A DNA stretch of 64,000 nucleotides from assembly GCA_002162685.1 (NCBI GenBank), contig MAAQ01000013.1:1-64000 (forward strand). The letters are read 5' to 3'. A program made the translations under genes and the position numbers. Each line of letters begins with the position of its first letter. The first letter of the stretch is position 1. Below the pieces are notes generated by a model. That model had not been told where the DNA came from and ran no database searches. It was given only the letters and a program-made list of their open reading frames with translations. Below are positions 35,968 to 45,733 of the stretch, in pieces. Source of the DNA: Flavobacteriales bacterium 33_180_T64. GTDB taxonomy: Bacteria; Bacteroidota; Bacteroidia; Flavobacteriales; Flavobacteriaceae.

Positions 35968-36738
35968 CTAATATGGAAATAAAGAAAAGTCAGGAATGCT
36001 GGAAAATTGATCATATGCACAATTTACTCCATCTCTATAAGGTCTAACAACAATAAAGTTGTTCATAGCTGGTCCTATAGCATAACTTTCAAAAATAACT
36101 TCATCAACAATACACTCTGAAATTTTGGAATGCGCAAAACCTGTATTTGAAGTCAAATTATTTACCATAGGGTGAGCTGTTGAAACAATATTTTGAGTAG
36201 AGTTGAAATTATTTGACACGTATAATTCTAAACAATGATCTATTATTAAATAATCTACAAAAGTTTCAAATAGATTATTTGTAGCACATGGTAATGGTTC
36301 ACATGGTGGTGGCGTAGGTCGTAGTTTTGGTTTTCCTTGATTTTCACATGAATTACCATTTTCATCAGTAAAAATATAGTACTCACTTTCAAACGCTATT
36401 CTAAATGATTGGTTTGAACGATTTTCGTCTAACAGATCAGATAATTTAATAATTGAGAATCCGTTGCCATTCATCCCTTCAACATAGTCATCCATAAATT
36501 GCTGAGTTGCATTTACCTCTTCCTTTATTAAAACTTGAGTTATCATAAACGACACCCACTGCATAGTGTTTTCTATAGCTCCAGCTTCACTAGTTGTTGG
36601 TAAATTATTAAAGTTAGTTTCCTTATTTATTTCTAATATATCTTGGTTATCTATTTCAGAAGGACCTATATCTTCTTTTTGACAAGAGTTAACATTAAAT
36701 AACAATATTAAAAATAATAATTGAGGGATTTTTTTCAT
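35968..36738 (-). CDS. Putative surface lipoprotein of unknown function
   Basis: The 256-residue protein has a lipoprotein-type leader (LLFLILLFNVNSC) with Cys at ~19. The residues after it, QKEDI, resemble the Bacteroidota lipoprotein surface-export signal (in Capnocytophaga the consensus is QKDDE just after Cys). The mature part contains several Cys (CENQ, PPCEPLPC, DHCLEL, SECIVD, NCAY) and a Pro-rich turn (RPTPPPCEP). No domain is recognised. It lies 112 bases downstream of the LytTR regulator gene, with a terminator of its own. Confidence 0.65.
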   Translation of the reverse strand: MKKIPQLLFLILLFNVNSCQKEDIGPSEIDNQDILEINKETNFNNLPTTSEAGAIENTMQWVSFMITQVLIKEEVNATQQFMDDYVEGMNGNGFSIIKLSDLLDENRSNQSFRIAFESEYYIFTDENGNSCENQGKPKLRPTPPPCEPLPCATNNLFETFVDYLIIDHCLELYVSNNFNSTQNIVSTAHPMVNNLTSNTGFAHSKISECIVDEVIFESYAIGPAMNNFIVVRPYRDGVNCAYDQFSSIPDFSLFPY

Positions 36739-36850
36739 AATAATTAAAGTTTTAAAGTGTAATTTAATAAATAATCACTTTTAAAAATGGAAATTTCATA
36801 TTCGACATTATCAAATTCAAATTTGAAGCTGATTAATTTAAATTCGTGAA

Positions 36851-37588
36851 TTAAAAAATTTTTCCCATTACGAAATCTTTTCTCCTACTCGAAACAGGCA
36901 CTTTAACTTCGTTAATAATAATTAACATACCCTGTTTATTATATCTTACGACATGCTTTTTATTAACTAAATATGATTGATGACATCTAATAAAAATATC
37001 TTCAGATAGAAGTTCCATGATCTTTTTTATTGGTTTTGATACTAATATTTTTTCTGATTGTTTGGTGTAAAACGTTGTATAATTCCCTTCTGATTTACAA
37101 TAAAGAATATCATCTTCGTAAACCACATAAACATTCTCTAATGTTTTTAATATAATTCGTTTTCTTTTTACTCCTTGAAAGTACTCACTCGATATTTCAA
37201 CTAATTTTTCTAAATCATTTTCCACAGTAGTTTTTTCAAGAGCTTTTTTTACCGCATCTTTAAATTCGTAATCATCAATAGGTTTTAAAATATAATCTAA
37301 AGCACCAACTTTAATTGCTTTGATTGCATGATTATCAAAACCTGTAATAAAAATGACATCAAAGTTTTTTTCCTCTAATTCATTTAAAATATCAAAACCG
37401 GTCCCATCTGATAAATGAATATCTAAAAAAAGTAAATTGGGCTTCTTTTCTTTAATTATTTTCACAGCAGAACTTACGTTTCCAGCCTCACCAACAATTT
37501 CTATATCATTACTAAAGTATTGTACTAATTTAGCCCTTACATTGTTTCTAATATAAGCTTCATCATCTACCAATATTGTTTTAATCAT
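36851..37588 (-). CDS. LytTR-family response regulator
   Basis: The 245-residue protein has a receiver domain (1-~120) with acidic D8/D9, phospho-acceptor D56 in LLFLDIHLSDG, and K105-region YILKPI. The LytTR DNA-binding domain (~140-245) has KSEGNYTTFY, FIRCHQSYLVN and VPVSSRR. The gene overlaps its sensor kinase by eight bases, which fixes the pair. LytTR regulators bind direct repeats upstream of target promoters; the target is unknown, but the lipoprotein gene directly downstream is a candidate. Confidence 0.93.
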   Translation of the reverse strand: MIKTILVDDEAYIRNNVRAKLVQYFSNDIEIVGEAGNVSSAVKIIKEKKPNLLFLDIHLSDGTGFDILNELEEKNFDVIFITGFDNHAIKAIKVGALDYILKPIDDYEFKDAVKKALEKTTVENDLEKLVEISSEYFQGVKRKRIILKTLENVYVVYEDDILYCKSEGNYTTFYTKQSEKILVSKPIKKIMELLSEDIFIRCHQSYLVNKKHVVRYNKQGMLIIINEVKVPVSSRRKDFVMGKIF

Positions 37589-39422
37589 TTTCTGAAAATT
37601 TATATGGAATTAAAAATCTCACCAAAACTCCTGTTTCTATTAGACTCTCTACTTTTTTATCTAAAATAAGAATATTCTTTTTAGTCGATTTAAAAATAAA
37701 ATTTGAAATCAATTGAGTTGATATTGATTTTTTATAATCCGTGTTTGATTCTTGTAATCCTAAACCATTATCATCAATACTACACATTATAAATTTATCC
37801 TGTAGTTCTAATTTTATATGAATTTGACCTTTATAATCAACCCCAAAAAACCCATATTCTATACTATTTTCTACAAATGGCTGGATCAACATTGGTGGAA
37901 TAAACAACAATTCGTCTTCTTCAAAATTTTCTAAAACAATACTATATTCAAATTGATTTGGAAAACGTAACAATTGAAGATCTATATATTTACGTAATGA
38001 TTCTAATTCATTTTCTATTTGCACGTAATCATTTAAAGAATTTTCTAAAATTAATCGTAGTAACCTCGAAAATTTCAACAAATAGTTTGCAGCGTCTACT
38101 TTACTATCCTTAATTTGATTTTGAATTGCAGATAAGGTATTAAACATAAAATGCGGGCTCATTTGAGATCGCAATAAACGCTGCTGCATTTGCATATCTT
38201 TTTTTTCAAATTTAAATCGTCTTTGCCTAAAAAACAGATATCCTATTAACATTAATAATATAGAGAACCCTAATAAGGAAATTAGTTTAATATTTGTAAT
38301 CTCTGCCTCTTTCTTTTGTTCTTTAGCTAGTGTTTCTTTCTCGTTTGAAACCTTTAAAGCCACCAATTCTTCTGCTATTTTGTCTTCATGTTGCTTATTT
38401 AAATCTTTAATTAACTTAAGATATTCTTTAAGAAGATCGTCTTCATTCTTTTTAGTTCTATAATTTAATTTGAAACGGAGTTCATTATAAAAAGTTATAT
38501 ATGGAGGGTACGAATTGGGTTGAATTATTGCTTGAGTAGAATCTAGATATTTTTTCGTTAATTCATAGTTTTCCAATAGCATATAAGCTTCTGCAATATT
38601 ATTATATGATTCTATTATATTAGTATTTTTATTAGCCTCTATTTCTTTTGAAAGTTGCAATGCAATTTTATATTTCTCTATAGCACTTTTATAATTTTCA
38701 TCATAAAAATTTAAAACTCCATAATTACGAATTAGCTGCCTTTTAACATCAGCAGACTCTGTTTCAATATTACTAACACTATCTAAAAGCTTATAAGCTT
38801 TCTCTTTTTCATTTGAATGATACAAATTATCCGCTCTAGAGTTTAATGTAATAATATACATACCTGTATTAGAAGATTTTTTAGCAGCTTCTAATGCCTT
38901 AGTATTGTATTCTAATGCCTTCTCATAGTTTCCTAGAGCCAAAGTCATACGCTCAAGACTATTATAAGCAAACGTTAAACCTTTAGCATTTTTATCGTCA
39001 TGAGATATCTCAATAAATTTATGGGCTGTACTAATAGCGTTTGCAAGCTTACTATTACTCTCATCTGTTTCCCAAGCATATTTAAAATAAACGTAATTAC
39101 GTGCTCTTAAATTTGGTGCTTCAATTAAATCTATCGTTTTATGAAAATAATGAGAAGCTGAGTCAATTTTATTTATTTGTTTATAATAAAATCCTTTTAA
39201 AAATATATTCTCTATACCAAATGTATCAGGAATTCTTGGACTTCCTTCAATAATACGTTCTACTTGATTTAAATATATTAGTGAAGAATCATTAGCTTTT
39301 TTAATTGATGATTCTTGAAGTTTCTGTATTTGAATAATGTTATTTTCAAGACGTTCTTCAGAACTTTCTTTGACACAACTTATTAATACTAAGACACCTA
39401 TAATATAAAATCGTTTCAGCAT
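37581..39422 (-). CDS. TPR-containing LytS-type sensor histidine kinase
   Basis: The 613-residue protein has an N-terminal hydrophobic leader ending LISC (possible lipobox at Cys 16). A periplasmic array of TPR repeats (~100-330), a coiled segment and a membrane helix (~381-401) follow. The His_kinase domain has the phospho-acceptor in MSPHFMFNTLSAI (~H424) and a shortened ATPase domain (ENSIEYGF, DDNGLGL). It phosphorylates the LytTR regulator encoded with an eight-base overlap. What the TPR part senses is unknown; TPRs bind proteins or peptides. Confidence 0.9.
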   Translation of the reverse strand: MLKRFYIIGVLVLISCVKESSEERLENNIIQIQKLQESSIKKANDSSLIYLNQVERIIEGSPRIPDTFGIENIFLKGFYYKQINKIDSASHYFHKTIDLIEAPNLRARNYVYFKYAWETDESNSKLANAISTAHKFIEISHDDKNAKGLTFAYNSLERMTLALGNYEKALEYNTKALEAAKKSSNTGMYIITLNSRADNLYHSNEKEKAYKLLDSVSNIETESADVKRQLIRNYGVLNFYDENYKSAIEKYKIALQLSKEIEANKNTNIIESYNNIAEAYMLLENYELTKKYLDSTQAIIQPNSYPPYITFYNELRFKLNYRTKKNEDDLLKEYLKLIKDLNKQHEDKIAEELVALKVSNEKETLAKEQKKEAEITNIKLISLLGFSILLMLIGYLFFRQRRFKFEKKDMQMQQRLLRSQMSPHFMFNTLSAIQNQIKDSKVDAANYLLKFSRLLRLILENSLNDYVQIENELESLRKYIDLQLLRFPNQFEYSIVLENFEEDELLFIPPMLIQPFVENSIEYGFFGVDYKGQIHIKLELQDKFIMCSIDDNGLGLQESNTDYKKSISTQLISNFIFKSTKKNILILDKKVESLIETGVLVRFLIPYKFSEND

Positions 39423-39443
39423 ATTTTCTTTAAATATTTTGTG

Positions 39444-40370
39444 TTATTCTTTTACAAAGCGAATATTACGCTTCAATCCTTCAAACTTAGTACGTTTAAC
39501 TGCTGAGTTTTTAAATACTTTATTAAAGGTATCTTTAGTAATCTCTTCCCAATCTTTTTTGGACATTGAGAGCAATTCTGGATGCGGATTAAATAAAGGT
39601 TCGTTATGCGCTTTTGAAAAACGATTCCACGGGCACACATCTTGACACACATCACAGCCAAACATCCAATCGTTAAATTGACCTTTAAATTCTGAAGGTA
39701 AATTATCTTTTAACTCTATAGTAAAATATGAAATGCATTTGCTACCATCAACCACATAAGGTTCTGTAATAGCCTCAGTTGGGCAAGCATCAATACATGC
39801 TGTACAGGTTCCGCAATGATCTGTTGTTACTGAATCATAATCTAATTCTAAATCGATAATCAATTCTGCTATAAAATAAAACGAACCTACTTGTTGTGTC
39901 AACAAATTACTATGCTTTCCAATCCATCCTAATCCAGATTTTGCCGCCCAAGCTTTATCTAATACTGGAGCCGAATCTACAAACGCACGACCATGAACAT
40001 CTCCAATGTCTTCTTGTATAAACCTTAAAAGTGATTTGAGCTTATCTTTAATAACAAAATGATAATCGGTTCCGTATGCATATTTTGAAAGCTTATAGCT
40101 TTCAGCGTTTTGAGTTTCCGAAGGAAAATAATTTAGGAGTAATGAAACCACACTTTTAGAACCTTCAACAAGTTTTGTTGGATCAAGACGTTTATCAAAA
40201 TGATTCTCCATATAGCGCATTTCACCATGACTATTATGCTTAAGCCATTGCTCCAAACGTGGCGCTTCTATTTCTAAAAAACCAGCTTTACTTATTCCGC
40301 AAGATAAAAAGCCAAGACGTTTGGCTTCTGCTTTTATAAGGTTGGTATGTTTTTCTTTAACATTAATCAC
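39444..40370 (-). CDS. queG: Epoxyqueuosine reductase QueG
   Basis: The 308-residue protein has the cobalamin-binding N-terminal half with a conserved catalytic Asp region ([20 protein letters not shown]). Two [4Fe-4S] motifs follow, [12 protein letters not shown] and [10 protein letters not shown]. It reduces epoxyqueuosine to queuosine at tRNA position 34 as the last step of the pathway. Its start overlaps the P450 stop by four bases and its stop is 22 bases ahead of the sensor-kinase start. It lacks the extra C-terminal HEAT repeats found in some homologues. Confidence 0.95.
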   Translation of the reverse strand: MINVKEKHTNLIKAEAKRLGFLSCGISKAGFLEIEAPRLEQWLKHNSHGEMRYMENHFDKRLDPTKLVEGSKSVVSLLLNYFPSETQNAESYKLSKYAYGTDYHFVIKDKLKSLLRFIQEDIGDVHGRAFVDSAPVLDKAWAAKSGLGWIGKHSNLLTQQVGSFYFIAELIIDLELDYDSVTTDHCGTCTACIDACPTEAITEPYVVDGSKCISYFTIELKDNLPSEFKGQFNDWMFGCDVCQDVCPWNRFSKAHNEPLFNPHPELLSMSKKDWEEITKDTFNKVFKNSAVKRTKFEGLKRNIRFVKE

Positions 40371-41704
40371 GAATCTCTTAGTGTAAATTTTAATTGTACA
40401 TCTACAGGTTTTAATGTAATTAAAGGGTTGACTTTTATAATATCGTCAGTGGTCGAAATATGAAATTTTTTTAGAATTGAACTCACCGCCAAAATCATTT
40501 CATACATAGCAAAATTATTACCTATACATAACCTTGGTCCAGCTCCAAAAGGCATGTAAAAAGGCATTATTTCTTTTCTGTGCGCATCTAAAAACCGTTC
40601 GGGAATAAAATGTTCAGGAGAATTCCAATAACTCTTATTACGATGCATCTCATAAATAGAAGCACCAATTATCGTGCCTTTTTTCAAATAACAACCATTA
40701 ATACTATCATCTTCAATGTTCACACGATCTGTGATCCATGCAGGAGGATATAAGCGCATGCTTTCTTCGATACAACATTTTATGTAATTAAGCTGAGAGA
40801 TTTCTTCTAAGGCTGAATAATCTTTAATATTAACGTTTTTGATTTCTTCTTCAGCCTTAATTAACGCTTCTTTATTTTGTGCTAAAAGTTTTAATGTAAA
40901 CGTCAATGCATTTGCCGTTGTTTCATGACCTGCAACAAACAGAATTAAAATTTCATCTATTAATTGATCATTAGTCATTGTAGAACCATCCTCATATTGT
41001 GCATGAAGTAACATATCCAAGAGATCATCATGGTTATTTTTTGATTGCCTTCGGTCTTCAATTATAGTATTAATTATAGCTCTACTTTCTTTCACTAAAG
41101 CCATATGGTACTTAATTTGCCCATTAAGTGTGTACCATAATTTCTTATAGGGCATTCTAAGCTCTTTAACGATAAAGAGCTGTAATTTTTCAATAATAAA
41201 TTGTAGTCGATTTAATGTTTGTGTTTCAGCTGAAAAGTTAAACAAAGATTTAGCAACAACTTCGAAGGCTAAAGCATTCATTAAAGGGTATAAATCTACC
41301 ATTCCTTCTGCTTTGATTGTATCAACTTGAGTTGTAATTGCTGTGTCAATTATAGCAACGAGGTTTTGGATTTTATCTTTATGAAATGCTGGTTGAATCA
41401 ATCGACGTTGTTTTAACCAATAATCACCACTAGACGTTAATAAACCATAACCTACATATTTAGACAAATGTGTGGTTTGGATTTTAGATTTATGATAAAT
41501 CTTATGGTTTTTTTGAAGTATATGCCTTGTGAGTACAGCATCTCGAGTTAGAATAATATGTCCATAAAAAGGAGATTTTATAGAAAATGTATCGCCTTTT
41601 TCATTAAACCATTTATGATGAAACTGTATTGGGTTTTTTGCAATAGAACCTGCTTGCATTAAGAACTTATAAAAAGGAATTTTATTTGGATACTTATATT
41701 TCAT
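40367..41704 (-). CDS. Cytochrome P450
   Basis: The 445-residue protein has the oxygen-activating I-helix motif [10 protein letters not shown], the ExxR motif in [11 protein letters not shown], the PERF motif (FIPERFLDA), and the heme-ligand loop [17 protein letters not shown] with the axial Cys. The overall length is typical of soluble bacterial P450s of the fatty-acid/terpenoid type. No ferredoxin or reductase is encoded nearby, so its redox partner and substrate are unknown. It lies between ruvB and queG and overlaps queG by four bases. Confidence 0.95.
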   Translation of the reverse strand: MKYKYPNKIPFYKFLMQAGSIAKNPIQFHHKWFNEKGDTFSIKSPFYGHIILTRDAVLTRHILQKNHKIYHKSKIQTTHLSKYVGYGLLTSSGDYWLKQRRLIQPAFHKDKIQNLVAIIDTAITTQVDTIKAEGMVDLYPLMNALAFEVVAKSLFNFSAETQTLNRLQFIIEKLQLFIVKELRMPYKKLWYTLNGQIKYHMALVKESRAIINTIIEDRRQSKNNHDDLLDMLLHAQYEDGSTMTNDQLIDEILILFVAGHETTANALTFTLKLLAQNKEALIKAEEEIKNVNIKDYSALEEISQLNYIKCCIEESMRLYPPAWITDRVNIEDDSINGCYLKKGTIIGASIYEMHRNKSYWNSPEHFIPERFLDAHRKEIMPFYMPFGAGPRLCIGNNFAMYEMILAVSSILKKFHISTTDDIIKVNPLITLKPVDVQLKFTLRDS

Positions 41705-41739
41705 TTTTAATCATAATGAGATTCAGAATGAGGAAAATC

Positions 41740-42762
41740 TTAAAACAAACCGCCTTGAGTTGGGCCTTTAATTTTTCCCAAATGTTTATAAGCAAATTCG
41801 GTAACTTCGCGCCCACGTGGTGTACGCATAATAAATCCTTGTTGGATTAAAAAGGGTTCATAGACCTCTTCAATAGTTTCTGCACTTTCACTAACTGCTG
41901 TTGCTAAAGTCGTTATTCCTACTGGACCTCCTTTAAATTTTTCGATAATAGTCTCTAAGATTTTATTATCCATTTCATCTAAACCATGCGCATCAACATT
42001 AAGTGCTTCTAAAGCAAATTTTGCAATCTTAATATCAATACTTCCATTGCCTTTTATTTGAGCAAAATCACGAACTCGTCGCAATAATGCATTAGCTATC
42101 CTTGGTGTTCCTCGACTTCTGCCAGCAATTTCAACAGCGGCTTCCATTGAAATTGACACATTTAAAATAGTGGCACTACGTTGAACAATAGTGGTTAGTA
42201 ATTCGGTGTTATAGTATTGAAGTCTACTCTGTATCCCAAAACGGGCTCGCATAGGAGAAGTTAATAGTCCTGAACGTGTTGTTGCTCCAACTAGTGTAAA
42301 TGGGTTTAGGTTAATTTGAACGGTCCTTGCATTAGGGCCTGATTCAATCATAATATCAATTTTATAGTCTTCCATAGCTGAGTATAAATACTCTTCTACA
42401 ATGGGACTTAAACGGTGAATCTCATCAATAAATAAGACATCACGATCATCAAGATTTGTAAGTAATCCTGCTAGGTCTCCTGGTTTATCTAACACAGGCC
42501 CTGAGGTTACTTTAATACCAACATTTAGTTCGCTAGCTAATATATGAGCTAAAGTCGTTTTACCTAATCCTGGAGGGCCATGAAATAAGGTATGATCTAA
42601 AGCTTCATCACGTTGGTTTGCAGCTAGAACAAAAATTTGAAGATTTTCCAACACTTTATCCTGACCTGTAAAATCATCAAATGATAAGGGTCTTAAATTT
42701 TTTTCGACATCTAGCTCTTCAGGAGTAAAACTATCGTTTGTTGGGTCTAAGTTTTCGTTCAT
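41740..42762 (-). CDS. ruvB: Holliday junction helicase RuvB
   Basis: RuvB of ~340 residues has Walker [14 protein letters not shown], Walker [12 protein letters not shown], sensor 1 [15 protein letters not shown], and the winged-helix end ([12 protein letters not shown]). It drives branch migration with RuvA. The frame can be extended to a TTG at 42771, but that triplet falls in the promoter -7 box. The ATG at 42762 ([10 protein letters not shown]) is the better start, giving a 340-residue product. It heads a likely ruvB-P450-queG-kinase-regulator unit. Confidence 0.96.
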   Translation of the reverse strand: MNENLDPTNDSFTPEELDVEKNLRPLSFDDFTGQDKVLENLQIFVLAANQRDEALDHTLFHGPPGLGKTTLAHILASELNVGIKVTSGPVLDKPGDLAGLLTNLDDRDVLFIDEIHRLSPIVEEYLYSAMEDYKIDIMIESGPNARTVQINLNPFTLVGATTRSGLLTSPMRARFGIQSRLQYYNTELLTTIVQRSATILNVSISMEAAVEIAGRSRGTPRIANALLRRVRDFAQIKGNGSIDIKIAKFALEALNVDAHGLDEMDNKILETIIEKFKGGPVGITTLATAVSESAETIEEVYEPFLIQQGFIMRTPRGREVTEFAYKHLGKIKGPTQGGLF

Positions 42763-42768
42763 ATAACA

Positions 42769-42776
42769 CAAATATA
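42769..42776 (-). promoter_or_regulatory. TATATTTG -7 promoter box for ruvB
   Basis: An exact TAnnTTTG match ending six bases before the ATG at 42762. The transcript would begin at or within a few bases of the start codon. The box abuts the coxA terminator. Confidence 0.6.
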
Positions 42777-42780
42777 AACA

Positions 42781-42811
42781 AAAAGCCTTTCGTTATTTAC
42801 GAAAGGCTTTT
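42781..42811 (-). terminator. Intrinsic terminator of the act-cox operon
   Basis: The perfect 13-bp stem AAAAGCCTTTCGT / ACGAAAGGCTTTT has a five-base loop. It lies 20 bases past the coxA stop, with a T-rich tail on the minus strand. Confidence 0.88.
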
Positions 42812-42831
42812 CAATATTTTATAAAGATATG

Positions 42832-44622
42832 TTAGTGTTGTAATTCTTCCTCACCATCTTTTAAAGGGACATCTTGTGGTACAAAATCTACATCGTGACC
42901 TGGTTTACTATAATCGTAAGCCCAACGATGAACATGAGGAATCTCTCCTGGCCAGTTACCATGCATGTGTTCTACTGGTGCTGTCCATTCTAATGTGTTT
43001 GATTTCCATGGGTTTTGTACAGCTTTCTTTCCGAAGAATATCGAAGAGAAGAAATTATATAAGAACACTAATTGGAAAATACCACCAATAATAGCAAATA
43101 CTGTAATAACAACATTAGCATTAGCTGTATCATCAAATAATGGGAAATTAGAATTCGTATAGTAACGCCTTGGTAAACCTGCCATGCCTATAAAGTGCAT
43201 TGGGAAGAAAACGCCGTAAGCACAAATTGCTGTTACCCAGAAATGTAAATATCCTAAGTTTTTATTTAGCATACGACCAAACATTTTCGGGAACCAATGG
43301 TAGATTCCTGCAAACATACCATAGAGTGCAGAAATACCCATTACTAAGTGGAAATGTGCTACAACGAAATATGTATCATGTACGTTAATATCTAAAGCAC
43401 TATCGCCTAAAATAATCCCCGTAAGACCACCTGTAATAAATGTAGATACTAATCCTATTGAGAATAACATCGCTGGATTCATTTGCAGATTACCTTTCCA
43501 GAGTGTCGTTATATAGTTAAATGCTTTTACTGCTGAAGGGATTGCAATTAATAAGGTTGTAAATGTAAATACAGATCCTAAGAATGGATTCATTCCTGAA
43601 ATAAACATATGGTGACCCCAAACTATTGTTGATAAGAATGCGATTGCAAGAATAGACATTATCATTGCTCTATAACCAAAAATTGGTTTACGAGAGTTTG
43701 TTGCAATAACTTCGGATGTAATTCCTAATGCAGGTAATAGTACTATATATACTTCTGGATGTCCTAAAAACCAGAATAAATGTTCAAATAATACTGGAGA
43801 ACCACCTTGATAATGTAATACTTCACCTTGTATAAAAATATCTGACAAGAAGAATGATGTTCCAAAACTTCTATCCATTATTAATAATAATGCCGCAGAT
43901 AATAAAACTGGGAATGAAACTACACCTATAATAGCGGTTACAAAGAAAGTCCAAATTGTTAATGGCAATCTTGTCATCGACATTCCTTTTGTACGTAAGT
44001 TAATTACGGTAACAATATAATTTAATGATCCTAATAGAGATGATGCAATAAATATAGCCATAGAGACTAACCATAAAGTCATCCCCATACCAGAACCTCC
44101 TTGAGCCATAGGCAGCGCACTTAAAGGTGGATAGATTGTCCAACCGGCAGCTGCTGGTCCTGCTTCAACAAATAGTGAAATAACCATGATAACACTAGAT
44201 AAGAAAAACAGCCAATAAGAGATCATATTTAAGAAACCAGAAGCCATATCTCTTGCTCCAATTTGCAATGGAATTAACAGGTTACTAAATGTTCCACTTA
44301 ATCCAGCAGTCAACACAAAGAATACCATAATGGTACCATGTATTGTTACTAATGCTAAATAAATATCAGCATCCATAACACCTTCTGGAGCCCATTTACC
44401 AAGTAGTGCTTCAAAAAGCACATTAGGTTGTTCTGGCCAAGCGATTTGCATACGGAACATAATTGACATTAAGACACCAATTACACCCATAATGGTACCA
44501 GTAATTAGGTATTGCTTAGCAATCATTTTATGATCTTGACTAAATATATATTTAGTTACAAAAGTCTCTTTATGATGATGTCCGTGGTCGTCGTTTGCGT
44601 GAGTATCTGCGTGTGCTGACAT
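42832..44622 (-). CDS. coxA: Cytochrome c oxidase subunit I (heme-copper oxidase)
   Basis: The 596-residue protein has ~12 membrane helices. Landmarks of an A1-type oxidase are visible: GHPEVYIVLLPA (Glu and the His-Tyr crosslink), HHMF for CuB ligands, and HDTYFVVAHFHLV for the heme a/a3 His ligands. The N-terminus is His-rich (four His within DHGHHH), as is the C-terminus. It reduces oxygen to water while pumping protons, using electrons from CoxB. It is the last gene of the act-cox operon, 22 bases after coxB. Confidence 0.96.
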   Translation of the reverse strand: MSAHADTHANDDHGHHHKETFVTKYIFSQDHKMIAKQYLITGTIMGVIGVLMSIMFRMQIAWPEQPNVLFEALLGKWAPEGVMDADIYLALVTIHGTIMVFFVLTAGLSGTFSNLLIPLQIGARDMASGFLNMISYWLFFLSSVIMVISLFVEAGPAAAGWTIYPPLSALPMAQGGSGMGMTLWLVSMAIFIASSLLGSLNYIVTVINLRTKGMSMTRLPLTIWTFFVTAIIGVVSFPVLLSAALLLIMDRSFGTSFFLSDIFIQGEVLHYQGGSPVLFEHLFWFLGHPEVYIVLLPALGITSEVIATNSRKPIFGYRAMIMSILAIAFLSTIVWGHHMFISGMNPFLGSVFTFTTLLIAIPSAVKAFNYITTLWKGNLQMNPAMLFSIGLVSTFITGGLTGIILGDSALDINVHDTYFVVAHFHLVMGISALYGMFAGIYHWFPKMFGRMLNKNLGYLHFWVTAICAYGVFFPMHFIGMAGLPRRYYTNSNFPLFDDTANANVVITVFAIIGGIFQLVFLYNFFSSIFFGKKAVQNPWKSNTLEWTAPVEHMHGNWPGEIPHVHRWAYDYSKPGHDVDFVPQDVPLKDGEEELQH

Positions 44623-44644
44623 AATCTATTTTCTTTTTTATCTT

Positions 44645-45706
44645 TTAGTTAGTTAAAGAATTTTTGAATATTTTTTGCTCTTTAATCCAAGCATCATATT
44701 CTTCTTGAGTTTCTACAATAATCTTCATCTGCATATTGTAGTGCGATTTACCACATATTTTATTACATAATAATAAGTAATCAAACTCGTATAATAATTC
44801 TTGCCCTTTGTCTTCAATTTCATCTTTCCTATCTGCTCTCAAAGCATTGATATTAGCAACTTTCTCTACAATATCAGGGTTTTGACGCATGTCCACTGTT
44901 GTTATTGTAGGTGTGAAACCAAATTGAGTAATCATACCAGGAACACAGTTCATTTGTGCTCTAAAATGAGGCATATAAGCTGAGTGTAACACATCTTGAG
45001 AACGCATTTTGAATAACACAGGCTTCCCTACTGGTAAATGTAACTCTGTTGTTATAACATCATCATCTGCATAAGGATCGGACTCATCTAACCCTAAAAT
45101 ATTAGCACGATCAATATCTATCAATCTTACATTAGCCATACCTAAGGTATTATCATCTCCTGCATATCGCGCTTTCCAATTAAACTGCTGCGCATATAGT
45201 TCAACTATAATTGGGTCATCACTCTCATCAACATTCATAATGCTAGTCCAAGTATACAAACCGTAAATAACTAAACCTGCTAAAACGACTACTGGAATAA
45301 ATGTCCATATCGCTTCTAAGGTATTATTATCAGCATAGAATAAGGCTTTACGTCCTTTTTCTCCTTTATATTTATAAGCAAAGTAGTGTAATAGAAATTG
45401 TGTAACGGTTTGCACTATAAATATAATAACCATTGAAATGATCATCAAATTATCAACTCCTGGTCCGTGAGCTGAGGCAGAATTAGACATTAATGGTAAA
45501 TCTCCTAAATACCAAAAACTAAGAATAGTGATGACATAAATGAAGATTAAGAATCCCATCATTAAATATCCATTAATTCTATTGTCTTTGTCTGTAGCTA
45601 CTTGATCATTTGATGTAGCAACTTGAGCTAGATCAAAAATCTTAACCATTTGCCAAATGGCAACAGCTATAAAAAGTACTATAATAATTGTTAAAAAAGC
45701 AGTCAT
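44645..45706 (-). CDS. coxB: Cytochrome c oxidase subunit II with CuA site
   Basis: The 353-residue protein has the CuA cupredoxin domain: SQDVLHSAYMP gives the His ligand, and CNKICGKSHYNM gives Cys, Cys, His and Met. No cytochrome c domain is attached. Four membrane helices (~2-22, 48-68, 88-112, 130-150) precede it, two more than the usual pair. It accepts electrons, probably from the heme of ActE or ActA, and passes them to CoxA. The gene sits between actF and coxA. Confidence 0.95.
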   Translation of the reverse strand: MTAFLTIIIVLFIAVAIWQMVKIFDLAQVATSNDQVATDKDNRINGYLMMGFLIFIYVITILSFWYLGDLPLMSNSASAHGPGVDNLMIISMVIIFIVQTVTQFLLHYFAYKYKGEKGRKALFYADNNTLEAIWTFIPVVVLAGLVIYGLYTWTSIMNVDESDDPIIVELYAQQFNWKARYAGDDNTLGMANVRLIDIDRANILGLDESDPYADDDVITTELHLPVGKPVLFKMRSQDVLHSAYMPHFRAQMNCVPGMITQFGFTPTITTVDMRQNPDIVEKVANINALRADRKDEIEDKGQELLYEFDYLLLCNKICGKSHYNMQMKIIVETQEEYDAWIKEQKIFKNSLTN

Positions 45707-45733
45707 TGTTGTTTCTGTTCTTTATATATTTTA

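Noticed and set aside
37581-39422. Kinase as part of a phage-defence system
   Set aside because: The TPR plus LytS plus LytTR layout is an ordinary two-component system, and no effector or nuclease gene is next to it.
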